From Gemmatimonadota bacterium (GTDB taxonomy: Bacteria; Gemmatimonadota; Gemmatimonadetes; Longimicrobiales; Gaopeijiaceae), in contig PWZC01000297.1 of the NCBI GenBank assembly GCA_003567615.1, positions 1-41,307 on the forward strand: a stretch of 41,307 nt of DNA, written 5' to 3'. Made by a program: the position numbers and the translations under genes. How positions within the stretch are numbered: position 1 is the first letter of the stretch; every line of letters starts with the position of its first letter. Below the pieces are notes generated by a model. The model was not told the origin of the DNA and made no database searches. It saw only the letters and a program-made list of their open reading frames with translations. Shown here in pieces: positions 9,231 through 17,258 of the stretch.

Positions 9231-9246
9231 TAACCGGACACTACTG
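9231..9246. repeat. Right terminal inverted repeat of the IS4-family element
   Basis: TAACCGGACACTACTG is the exact reverse complement of the left end at 7911-7926, placed 125 bases upstream of the transposase start. Confidence 0.92.
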
Positions 9247-9316
9247 ATGGCCGGCAGGAAAATCAGGGCGATCGACTCACCCAACAGCCGGGCGACAAGA
9301 CATCAACTCACCCCGA

Positions 9317-12145
9317 CTACCATTCAGGGTTTCGGTCCCAGATCCTGAATCCAGCAAAACTGACAGACATGTCCTGGCCTGCGTGGTGGTTTCGATTCCG
9401 CCCCAGACTAACCCCCCAGATGCTACTAGCGGGGATATCCCAGGGGCCGCTGTCGGCGATCAACTCATCGTTTATCCAAACCCGATACACACCGTCTGCG
9501 ATACCTGGCGCAGAGGAGATCCTCATGTGTCTCCGCACTCTAAACCACTCTCCGTCCCAATATTGAGACGCACCTCCAACTCTGTAACGCCATGGCTCAG
9601 GCCCCGGCGTGCTACCCACCCAGGAGGTTCCCGAGTTTCCATTTAGAAGACTAAACCTGGCCGTTGTCCCAAATATTAAACCAAAAATTAACTTGTGGTC
9701 AGGGTTACCTGTACATTCCCATTCCGCCGGAGGTATAGTTGTCCAGTTCGGGGAATACTTGACCCAGTACTCGTCCCAGATCTCGGTCGCCCCACCGTCA
9801 GTAATCGGGCGTATATCGTAGTCGTATCCGATACTTGGCCCACCGCATCGGCCATCGCGTCCGCTCCCCCCCATGGCGGTCGCATCACGGAAGGTGAATC
9901 GGATGGCTTGCCCCCCGACCTCGGGAGGACTGTCATTCTCAAAGTCCATGTGCTCTTCGCCCCGGGGCCAGCCTCTAAGGCCCGGCAGACCATCCAGGTA
10001 CTCTGTGACCGAAGCGTAAGCCGCGAAGTTCTCCGAATGAAGCGGTGCCACCCCACTCGACGACGTGGTCCCCACCCCCACCGCCGCTGTTCCACTGAGG
10101 TCGCCGTACGCCGCCAGGACGGTTGCGGAGCCCTCCGCCTCGCCGGTTACCGTCCCATCGGTCGAGACCTTGGCAACCCGCGCATCCGACGAGGCCCAGG
10201 TCACGGGGCCCGCCGGTGTCATGACGTTGCCGTTGGCGTCCCGGAAGATGGCCGACGCCTGGCTCGACTGCCCGACCTCGAGACTCAGTGAACTCGGATC
10301 CACCACTAGCTGGGCCGGCTCCTGGGAGACGGTGAGGGTGATGGTGTCCGCGGCGACGCTCTCGCAGCACACCGGGGAGACCATGATCAGGGCCGTGCCT
10401 ACGCCCCGGGAAACGATCTTTCCTGCCTGACTCACGGTGGCAACTCCCTCGTTGGAGCTCTTCCAGCTGAATTCGACGTTCGGGACGCGCTGCCCGCTAG
10501 CGTCCCGGGCTTCGGCGCTGGCGACAACTTCGGACCCCAGGGCCGTGAAGGCAACGTGGCTGGGCGAGGCCTGCACCGACGTCACGATAGGCTCGTCCTC
10601 ACCGCCGCCGCCATTGTCGTCTTCAGACCCCCCCGACCCGGCCAGCGTTCCTGTTGCCACATTCGACAGGGGACTGACGTAGCTCCTCCCCTCAACAGAG
10701 TCCCACCGCCAGGCGACCAACTGGAAGTCCATTTGCGACCCCGGCGTCAACCCTTCCACGGTGCACTCCAGGGTGCGGCCGGGCTCCTGACCCTGGATCG
10801 GCCGCGCACAGCTTCCCTCGGTGGCTTTGGTGGCGCTTCCCCAGCCCCATCCGATGGGGTGAGGCGCGTACCGCACTTCATACGTTGCCGGTGCACCAAG
10901 TCCATCGTCGACCTCCGTAAACCGGAGGGTGGCTACAGCGGAGGTGGTGGCGATCACCGCCAGATCCGTGACTTGATCAGGCCTCGCGGGCTCCGGCTCG
11001 GGTTCTGGCTGTGGCTCGGGTTCTGGCTGCGGCTCCGGCTCCGGCTCGGGCTCGGGCTCCGGTTCGGGTTCTGGCTCCGGCTCCGGCTCGGGCTCGGGCT
11101 CGGGCTCCGGCTCCGGTTCGGGTTCTGGCTGTGGCTCGGGCTCCGGCTCCGGCTCCGGCTCCGGCTGTGGAGGAGGAGGCATCCGAATGGGGACCGACCC
11201 ACGTGCCCCCTTGAACGTCGCGAAAAGCTCCGCGTCACCTTCACCCTTCGCTTCTACCTCGCCCTCCGCCGAGACCGAGAGGATCGTCTCGTCCGAAACG
11301 GACCATACCACGTCTCCGTCGGTGGGAATCGAGTTCCCATACCGGTCGGTGACGGCAGCGGCGAACTGGGCCCGCTCGCCGATCTCAAGTTCCAGGGCGG
11401 TCGGTGTGAGCATCATCTGATCCGCTTCTCCCGGCTCGGCCAACGCCGTGAAGGAGAGCTGAACGCTGCTCAGCCCATCGACCCGCACGCGTGCCGTCTG
11501 CTCACCGGCCACGGACCCCAGGTGCCACTCGCCTTGCATCGTCCCATCACTCCCGGACGTGGCGGTGGCGGGCGTGAAGGTTCCGCCGCCCGAGGTGACC
11601 TCGAATATCAGGGGAACTCCGGCAATGGGATTTCCCCCGGCGCAGAGCACCTGTACCTGCACCGGCTCGGCCAACCACTCGCCCACCTGCCCAGGGAACG
11701 GATTGGACCGGACCAGGACGATCTGGGCCGGCGAACGCTCAGTCTCTACCAGGGCCGTGGCGGACGCTCCGGACGAGCGGGTCGCCGTCACCTCGGCGGC
11801 TCCTGACCTCCGCGCCTCCGCGATTCCTCGCCGGACCCGAACCGTATGGGAATCCGAACTCTCCCAGGTCAACTGGTCGTTGGGAAGGATCGCTCCCTGA
11901 TCGTCCGTGGCCTGAAACTCGAAGCTGCCACCGACCTCCAGAAGCACCGATGTCTCAGAAAGGTGGATCCCAGAGCTCTGTCGCTCCACCGGGTTATCAT
12001 ACCAATTGCAGCCGGACAGGATGAGCAGTAAGAGCGACAGGAGTACAAACGGGAAAAGAGATCCCTCCCGCATCGCGGTCGATGGACCTCCTCTGCAGAT
12101 ATTCCGTTGACCCGAGCGGGTCGGAGACAACCGTGTCGTGTTCAT
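9317..12145 (-). CDS. Large surface lipoprotein with Big domains, Pro-Glu tract, FN3 domain and C-terminal LamG/lyase-like domain
   Basis: A 942-residue protein. The signal sequence ends in the lipobox LILSGC (Cys46), so it is lipidated and exposed. Then follow a Big2-like domain (SETSVLLEVGGSFEFQATD), a Big1-like domain (GVPLIFEVTSGGGTFTPATA), a second Big2 (TALELEIGERAQFAAAV), a Pro-Glu/Gln tract at about residues 326-385, an FN3-like domain (TYEVRYAP, TVEGLTPGSQMDFQLVAWR), two further Big2 domains (VQASPSHVAFTAL and PSSLSLEVGQSSQASAIFRD), and a C-terminal jelly-roll-like domain with DGEWFRVRRHMRIS and DGVYRVWINDEL. The last resembles polysaccharide-lyase or LamG folds, so carbohydrate binding is likely. 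ATG at 12145 has GAGG eight bases upstream; ATG at 12073 would give a shorter, more usual signal peptide. The open frame extends to 12634 but that extension has no family features. The C-terminal third has lower GC. Confidence 0.88.
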   Translation of the reverse strand: MNTTRLSPTRSGQRNICRGGPSTAMREGSLFPFVLLSLLLLILSGCNWYDNPVERQSSGIHLSETSVLLEVGGSFEFQATDDQGAILPNDQLTWESSDSHTVRVRRGIAEARRSGAAEVTATRSSGASATALVETERSPAQIVLVRSNPFPGQVGEWLAEPVQVQVLCAGGNPIAGVPLIFEVTSGGGTFTPATATSGSDGTMQGEWHLGSVAGEQTARVRVDGLSSVQLSFTALAEPGEADQMMLTPTALELEIGERAQFAAAVTDRYGNSIPTDGDVVWSVSDETILSVSAEGEVEAKGEGDAELFATFKGARGSVPIRMPPPPQPEPEPEPEPEPQPEPEPEPEPEPEPEPEPEPEPEPEPEPEPEPEPQPEPEPQPEPEPEPARPDQVTDLAVIATTSAVATLRFTEVDDGLGAPATYEVRYAPHPIGWGWGSATKATEGSCARPIQGQEPGRTLECTVEGLTPGSQMDFQLVAWRWDSVEGRSYVSPLSNVATGTLAGSGGSEDDNGGGGEDEPIVTSVQASPSHVAFTALGSEVVASAEARDASGQRVPNVEFSWKSSNEGVATVSQAGKIVSRGVGTALIMVSPVCCESVAADTITLTVSQEPAQLVVDPSSLSLEVGQSSQASAIFRDANGNVMTPAGPVTWASSDARVAKVSTDGTVTGEAEGSATVLAAYGDLSGTAAVGVGTTSSSGVAPLHSENFAAYASVTEYLDGLPGLRGWPRGEEHMDFENDSPPEVGGQAIRFTFRDATAMGGSGRDGRCGGPSIGYDYDIRPITDGGATEIWDEYWVKYSPNWTTIPPAEWECTGNPDHKLIFGLIFGTTARFSLLNGNSGTSWVGSTPGPEPWRYRVGGASQYWDGEWFRVRRHMRISSAPGIADGVYRVWINDELIADSGPWDIPASSIWGVSLGRNRNHHAGQDMSVSFAGFRIWDRNPEW
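10990..11167 (-). repeat. Hexanucleotide tract encoding about 29 Pro-Glu/Pro-Gln dipeptides
   Basis: Imperfect tandem GGCTCC/GGCTCG/GGTTCG/GGTTCT/GGCTGT hexamers on the plus strand encode (E/Q)P dipeptides in the minus-strand lipoprotein. Such tracts form a stiff extended rod and often span the cell wall or hold a domain away from the surface. Length changes by slippage in units of six keep the frame. Confidence 0.93.
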
Positions 12146-13107
12146 GATTCCATCCTCGTCGATTCGGGCTCGAGCCCCCGAAGGAGCCGAATCCATCCGT
12201 GGTGTGGATCGAGGAAGGCGGAAGTTGAACACGTGCCGCCAGCCCCGATCGGATTTCTCCGTTCGAGCCACTGGCGGCCCGGCTGGCGTGACGCCGGATT
12301 CGGCGAGGTAGCCCCGAAGCTCTGCGGCCCCGCCTTTCGGCGAGTGTGCTCTGAGCAGTGACGGTTGTTTGGGACCCTCGTCGTGCCGGGTCCGATGGAG
12401 GAAGGCGAATCGCTCACGAAGCCCGCTGGGCCGATTACGTTTCGACCTTCCGTGGCTGAGGAGTTTGCACGACTTGTTCCGAAGTGTGTGGAGAGCGAAG
12501 AGTGGCTTAACCACGGGGACTTTTGCCTTGAGGAACGATGAATAGGGATGCCAGAGGGTTCCGCGTCTCAGGCGATGTGCAAGAGATCTTGCGAGACGCG
12601 TGGGGGAGCCGGCTGAACACCTGTTGGGGAACACGAGGCGCAGCCATGGGCAAGAGGAATACCAGATCTGGATCCGTCGACGCCGGATGAACGGGTCCCG
12701 AATCGGCCACAGCCGGCTCCGAAGCCGGAGCCTCGCTCCTGCAAGTCATTCATCGGAAACACCCTACAGGATTACCGATCCGCCCTTGACGGAGATTTGC
12801 ATCAGCGCAGGACGGCGCTACCAGGAGCCTCGACGAGGCGGGCCGACCTCCCTCCAGGGGCGCTCAGAGGAAGCCATGCAGGTATTTTTTTTCCAGGGGG
12901 GGGAGAAAACATGTGGGGGGGGCCGGGTGAAGGAGGAACCGGTCGCAATCCGATTCACGTGGTACTGGATCGATGTGCCCCACCGGCACAAATTGTGCTT
13001 CGATAGATAGGTGACGGGGTGCGCTGGTATCACCCCAACCGTGCGGCCATGACCAGACTACTCAGGGTGCGAGCCCCCCTCATTGAGGGAAACGAACGGA
13101 GCGAGGA
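12146..13107. other. About 1 kb without a recognisable gene
   Basis: Open frames on both strands run through this stretch, including an N-terminal extension of the lipoprotein frame and a plus frame at 12600-13010, but none looks like a known protein. There are homopolymer runs at about 12881-12930 (T8, G8, A4, G8). No RNA gene was found. It may hold the promoter for the lipoprotein gene and for the deacetylase at 13108. Confidence 0.4.
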
Positions 13108-14208
13108 GTGAACGAAACGACCCGTCAAATCGCCGGGCTGACCCTGGATGTCCCGGGAGTGAACTGGATCCTGCGGCGGCGCACCCGCTCCCTCGGGATC
13201 GTGTTCATGCTCCACCGCATGGCCTGCCCGGAGTTGGGCACCGGTGGTCATCGAGCAGAAGATCTCCGCGCCTTCCTCTCCTACCTCCGACGGCGGAAGA
13301 TCCGCGTCGTTCCCGTCTGTCAGATGATCCGGGAAGCTCGTGCCGGTGGAATGGACCGCGGCGGCCCCCTCGTCTCCTTCACCCTCGACGACGGATACCA
13401 GGACCAGGCCGTCATCGCCGCCCCCATCTTCAGGGAATTCGGGGTTCCGGCCACCCTCTTTCCCGTCACCGAGTTCTTGGACGGGGCACGCTGGATGTGG
13501 TGGGACCGGCTCAGCCTTCTCTTCTCCGAGGCCCCCTCCGGAACGTATCGCCTCCCGCTGCCTGGAGGCGGCCCCGAATCCGTGACACTGGACTCGAGCC
13601 AAGCCAGGACACAACACCGACAGCGCTTCGAATGGCTGTTCAAGTCGTTTCCGGCAAAGGAGCGGGACGAACTTCTGGTCCGCTGGCAGGACGAACTCCG
13701 GGTAGCGCTTCCCGACAAGCCACCGGAACGCTTCGCTCCCATGACCTGGGATCAGGCGAGGGACTGCGAGGCCATGGGGATCACCATCGGGCCCCACACG
13801 GTGACCCATCCCATCCTGTCGCGGGAATCGACGGAGCAGGTGCGGTGGGAGATGGCCGAATCGTGGCGGCGCCTTCAGAAGGAGGTATCTGCCCCGGTGC
13901 CGGTCTACTGCTATTCCAACGGCACGCCTCGGGATTTCGGACGACGTGAGATGAAGATTGCCGGCGAACTCGGGCTGGAAGGAGCGCTTTCCACCATTGC
14001 CGGCTACCTCCGGCTAGCCCCTCCGCCCCATGGGGACGCCGTGGATCCGGAGGCGCACTTCGCCCTCCCTCGATACAGCCTGCCCGGGGACATGCCGGGG
14101 TTCAAAAGGGTGGTGACCGGCCTCGCACCCGGACTCATCCACCGGATTCCCGCAGCTCCGGAGTCATGGGAGCCGCGCCGGGAGGGGAGCCTGTCGTCAA
14201 GAGCGTAG
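13108..14208 (+). CDS. NodB-type polysaccharide deacetylase, cytosolic or peripheral
   Basis: A 366-residue protein starting with GTG at 13108; GGAG at 13098-13101 lies six bases before it. NodB motifs are intact: VSFTLDDGYQDQ supplies the Asp pair, GVPATLFPVTEFLDG is the second conserved strand, and TIGPHTVTHPILS supplies the two metal-binding His residues. The variant TLDDGYxD, the SLGIVFMLHRM start and the WWDRLSLLF segment place it in the group found in exopolysaccharide gene clusters rather than among chitin deacetylases. It has no signal peptide, so it may act on a lipid-linked intermediate in the cytoplasm or need another export route. Its last 74 bases overlap, on the opposite strand, the end of the GT4 gene at 14135-15565. 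Confidence 0.92.
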   Translation: MNETTRQIAGLTLDVPGVNWILRRRTRSLGIVFMLHRMACPELGTGGHRAEDLRAFLSYLRRRKIRVVPVCQMIREARAGGMDRGGPLVSFTLDDGYQDQAVIAAPIFREFGVPATLFPVTEFLDGARWMWWDRLSLLFSEAPSGTYRLPLPGGGPESVTLDSSQARTQHRQRFEWLFKSFPAKERDELLVRWQDELRVALPDKPPERFAPMTWDQARDCEAMGITIGPHTVTHPILSRESTEQVRWEMAESWRRLQKEVSAPVPVYCYSNGTPRDFGRREMKIAGELGLEGALSTIAGYLRLAPPPHGDAVDPEAHFALPRYSLPGDMPGFKRVVTGLAPGLIHRIPAAPESWEPRREGSLSSRA

Positions 14209-15565
14209 CCGCCCGACGGGCCAGACAGTCGTAGCGGATGCTCTCGGGAAGTGGGATGCGGTCGACCTCCGAATCCCAGATCCGCTCGAGGGCGCGGGCG
14301 ACGCTGTCGGGATCCGCCGGATCAGCCACATCGGCCCCGACCCGGCGGGCCGCCGCTGCCGTGGCACTCCCTTCCTCCGTGATGGCCAGCGTCGGGATAC
14401 CCAGCCCCACCGACTCGAACAACTTCGCCGGCACCTGAAGCCCCTGATCCTGCGCCAGGACCACGGCCAGAGCCGAGCTGGACAGGATGGCCAGGGCCTC
14501 GTCACGGGGGACCCGCCCCGGTCGGTCGATCACGCCGTCAAGAGGGCCTTCAGCGGCGCGCGCGAGCTCTTCATCATGGGGCGCATTCACCGGCCCGACG
14601 AACCGGAGGCGGAAACCCTCCCGAGCCTCCGGCCGGCGGCCCAGGAAACGCACGACCCCATCCACCACCGGCTTGGGATCCCGCCCGATATAGAGGCTGC
14701 CCACATGGACCACGTCGAAGGTCCGGCTCCTGGACCGTCGATTCCCCTCGGCCTCCTGCGGATCCACACCATTGGAGAGCCAGTGGACCGAAACCCCTGG
14801 GAAGTCGGCCCGGAACCGATCCCGGAACTCCGGCGTGGTGGTGAGGACGCTGAACACCTCCTTCAGACACCACTTCTCGAGGGAAAGCATCAAGCGAGCG
14901 GTGAACGCCGTCGCGGCCTGGTGGCTGGCCCAGGGGTCCCGGTAGTCCATGAACCAGCGAATTCCCCGGTTGGTCGTGGACGAAGCTCGACGTTGTTCGG
15001 CCCGGACGCCGGCCAAGCGGACACTCACGTGGGCGGCGTGGGGTGGACCCGAACTGACAATGATGTCCGGGCGAAAGTCCTTCACCTCCTGCCGAATGGC
15101 CCGGGCCGCAGGGCGGATCCACCCTCTCGCCTCATCGGGAAAAGCGAGAAGTGCACCGACTTCTCTCCTGAGCGTGCCGAATATGGCCGGGATCGGGAAC
15201 CCATCGGCCTGCTCCTCGGCCCCGTCGTCTGCCCCCCGCCGCCGCCGGACGAGGCCGGCCAGACGTCCCGATCCCGGCGACGCCTTCCAAGCCTTGTACC
15301 GCGTGTCCAGCGTCCGATCCGTGGGCACGTGCCGGACCTGGATGGAGGTGGGGGTTTCTTCGGACGGACGAAAGGCGGAAATCACCCGGATCTCCCATCC
15401 CATATCCGCCAGATACCGGGTCAGAGCCCCCCAGCGGAGGGCCCCCACGCCGGGCCCGGGAGGAAAGTGATACGAGACCACGAGGAGGCGGGTCCCGGCG
15501 GTCTCAGACAGGAAATCCATGTCGTTCCTACGGAGTCCAGGGTGACCGTCGGGAAATTCGGCCAT
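14135..15565 (-). CDS. GT4-type glycosyltransferase, third gene of the ATP-grasp/ThDP operon
   Basis: A 476-residue GT-B glycosyltransferase. The N-terminal domain has RLLVVSYHFPPGPGVGALRW, a glycine-rich acceptor loop, then IIVSSGPPHAAH. The C-terminal domain has DVVHVGSLYIGRDPKP, FVGPVNAPHDEE, PRDEALAILSSSALAVVL and VPAKLFESVGLGIPTLAIT, where the last holds the Glu of the donor site. The ATG at 15565 lies one base after the stop of the ThDP enzyme, with AGGA eight bases upstream, indicating coupling; ATG at 15520 is a second plausible start and gives a more usual N-terminus. In this operon it probably transfers a sugar onto the lipid-linked unit that the other enzymes modify. The donor is unknown. 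Confidence 0.9.
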   Translation of the reverse strand: MAEFPDGHPGLRRNDMDFLSETAGTRLLVVSYHFPPGPGVGALRWGALTRYLADMGWEIRVISAFRPSEETPTSIQVRHVPTDRTLDTRYKAWKASPGSGRLAGLVRRRRGADDGAEEQADGFPIPAIFGTLRREVGALLAFPDEARGWIRPAARAIRQEVKDFRPDIIVSSGPPHAAHVSVRLAGVRAEQRRASSTTNRGIRWFMDYRDPWASHQAATAFTARLMLSLEKWCLKEVFSVLTTTPEFRDRFRADFPGVSVHWLSNGVDPQEAEGNRRSRSRTFDVVHVGSLYIGRDPKPVVDGVVRFLGRRPEAREGFRLRFVGPVNAPHDEELARAAEGPLDGVIDRPGRVPRDEALAILSSSALAVVLAQDQGLQVPAKLFESVGLGIPTLAITEEGSATAAAARRVGADVADPADPDSVARALERIWDSEVDRIPLPESIRYDCLARRAATLLTTGSPPGAAPMTPELRESGG

Positions 15566-15566
15566 G

Positions 15567-17258
15567 TCACGACTTCCTCTGCCGAAACCAACCCAGGGCG
15601 CGGCGGCCCACGGCCTTCTTTACCGCATTTCGAATCCGGCGTCGACGTACGGCCTTCTTCATGGCGGGCGAGTCTCCCACTGGCACGGCCAGGAGGGTGG
15701 GTCCCTCCCGACCCAGCGCAGCGGTCAGTGCCTCTGAGATGGTCTCGACCCAGGCAAACTCCACCCCGACGGCTTCCGCAAGAGCCTCCGGATCCAGGGC
15801 GGGAAGGTCGACCCCGCTGACATGCCCGAATTCCCTCTGCTGCTGAACGCGGATCTGGTTGAGATGTCCGTCGACGAAGACGACGACCGGGAGACAGATG
15901 CGCAGATGGGCGGCAGTGGCCAGCTCGAGGCCGTTCATGGCCAGACTGCCGTCACCCACCAGGCCCACCACCGGATCGGACGGATTCGCCAGCTTGGCCC
16001 CCATGGCGGCCGGCAAACCGAAGCCCATGGATTGGAAGTCGCTGGGCAGGAGCAGACCGCCGGGGCGCAGGACATCGAAGTACCGCCGGGTCAGGATCTG
16101 GTGGAGTCCGGTGTCGGTGACGAGGCGACCGGACTCGGGCAGCGCCTTCCGGAGGTCGGTGAAGAACTCCTCGGCACTCCCCTGGGCGATGCGCGGCTCG
16201 GTGGGTGAGCCGCCGGGCCACCGCAGGGTGCGTCGTGCCTCGTCCAACTCCGCCGGGTCCCATTGGGAGGGAGCGAGCCGGCCCCAGGGCGCCACGTCGG
16301 CCCACTCCTCGATCCGGGCCACGATCCCGGGAATCCCGTACGCCGCTCCGCAGTTCTCCGGCGCTGCGTCCACTTGGAGGGCCGTGGAGGGATCCAATGG
16401 GAGCCCATGTCCTGCCGACCCGTTGTGACCCAGTCGGGCCCCCAGTACCAGGACGAGGTCGGCTCGTTGGAGGAGGTGCTTGGCGGCGGCGTGGCCCCCG
16501 CGGCAGGGATCGAAGGGCATGCTGAGGGGGTGGCTCTCCGCGAGGATACCCCGACCGGACGGGGTCGCCATGACCGGAATCCGCAGTTCCTCGGCCAGGC
16601 GCCGGATGATCGGCGCCGAGGTCAGTGCCCCCTGACCCACATAGAGCAGTGGTCGAGAGGCCTCCGTCAGTCGTAGCCAGGCCAGGGACACATCGTGGTT
16701 CCCGCCTCCACCCGCCTCCACCGGCGCCTCCGGGATCGCTGCCGCCTCTCCCGTCGTACCCGAGAGGGCCACGATGACGGGCCCCGGTTCCCCTCCAACG
16801 GCCAAGGCATGGGCCTCTTCCAGGACCGGTCCGATCTCTTCGAGGCTACGAACGGTGAAGAACCCCTTCGCCAGGGCCGATCCCACCGTCCGCTGAGGAA
16901 TCGCCTGCAGCTCGAACCGGGACCGGGGCCCCTCCGGTTCAGCCAGCGTCAGGTGAAGGAGGGCGGCGGAGTCGGCCCGGGCCTCCGCCACACCGGTGAG
17001 TGCCCAGGTGAAGCCCGGTCCCGGGATGGTCGCCAGGGCGGCCACGCGCCCGCTGCTCCGGAAGTACGCTCCGGCCATGAAGGCCGCCGAGAGCTCGCTG
17101 GTGGGGACGATGCTCGTCAGCGCAGAGGTCCGGATCGCTTCATAGAGAGGGACGGTCTGGGTCCCGGGAAGGCCGAAGACGTGGGTGATCCCGAGCTTCT
17201 CCAGTACCTGGCAGACACGAGCGGCGCCTTCGACGCCGGCGGGAGGTTCAGGGGTCAA
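15567..17258 (-). CDS. ThDP-dependent enzyme, acetolactate synthase/decarboxylase-like
   Basis: About 563 residues with the three domains of the acetolactate synthase family. The N-terminal domain has VLEKLGITHVFGLPGTQTVPLY and the catalytic Glu in VPTSELSAAFMAGAYF near residue 53. The middle domain has PLLYVGQGAL. The C-terminal domain has LVGDGSLAMNGLELATAA near residue 436, the start of the ThDP-binding motif. The usual NN pair that closes this motif is VD here, so the second metal ligand would be Asp. The start is a TTG at 17258, which overlaps the stop of the ATP-grasp gene (TTGA); the open frame reaching 17585 lies inside that gene and is unlikely. The family decarboxylates or condenses 2-oxo acids; this one is probably not biosynthetic AHAS because no small subunit is present. 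A basic C-terminal tail (MKKAVRRRRIRNAVKKAV) is unusual. Confidence 0.87.
   Translation of the reverse strand: MTPEPPAGVEGAARVCQVLEKLGITHVFGLPGTQTVPLYEAIRTSALTSIVPTSELSAAFMAGAYFRSSGRVAALATIPGPGFTWALTGVAEARADSAALLHLTLAEPEGPRSRFELQAIPQRTVGSALAKGFFTVRSLEEIGPVLEEAHALAVGGEPGPVIVALSGTTGEAAAIPEAPVEAGGGGNHDVSLAWLRLTEASRPLLYVGQGALTSAPIIRRLAEELRIPVMATPSGRGILAESHPLSMPFDPCRGGHAAAKHLLQRADLVLVLGARLGHNGSAGHGLPLDPSTALQVDAAPENCGAAYGIPGIVARIEEWADVAPWGRLAPSQWDPAELDEARRTLRWPGGSPTEPRIAQGSAEEFFTDLRKALPESGRLVTDTGLHQILTRRYFDVLRPGGLLLPSDFQSMGFGLPAAMGAKLANPSDPVVGLVGDGSLAMNGLELATAAHLRICLPVVVFVDGHLNQIRVQQQREFGHVSGVDLPALDPEALAEAVGVEFAWVETISEALTAALGREGPTLLAVPVGDSPAMKKAVRRRRIRNAVKKAVGRRALGWFRQRKS

Larger units (their letters stand above)
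7911..9246 (-). mobile_element. Complete IS4-family insertion sequence
   Basis: One full-length transposase gene (7924-9105, minus strand) is bounded by perfect terminal inverted repeats. The left end reads CAGTAGTGTCCGGTTA (7911-7926) and the right end reads TAACCGGACACTACTG (9231-9246). The transposase stop codon TAA lies inside the left repeat. The match extends by two more bases (AT) on each side, which gives either an 18-bp repeat or a two-base AT target; no longer flanking direct repeat is visible. At about 1.34 kb it has a normal size for the family. The open frame and repeats are intact, so the element may still be mobile. No second copy lies in the window. Confidence 0.92.

Noticed and set aside
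10990..11167. Possible CRISPR array
   Set aside because: The repeat unit is six bases with no spacers and codes for a Pro-Glu tract.
10556..11806. Open frame of 416 codons on the plus strand
   Set aside because: Antisense to the Big-domain lipoprotein; its repeats reflect the Pro-Glu tract on the other strand.
12145..12634. N-terminal extension of the Big-domain lipoprotein
   Set aside because: It would place the signal peptide and lipobox deep inside the protein, and it has no family features.
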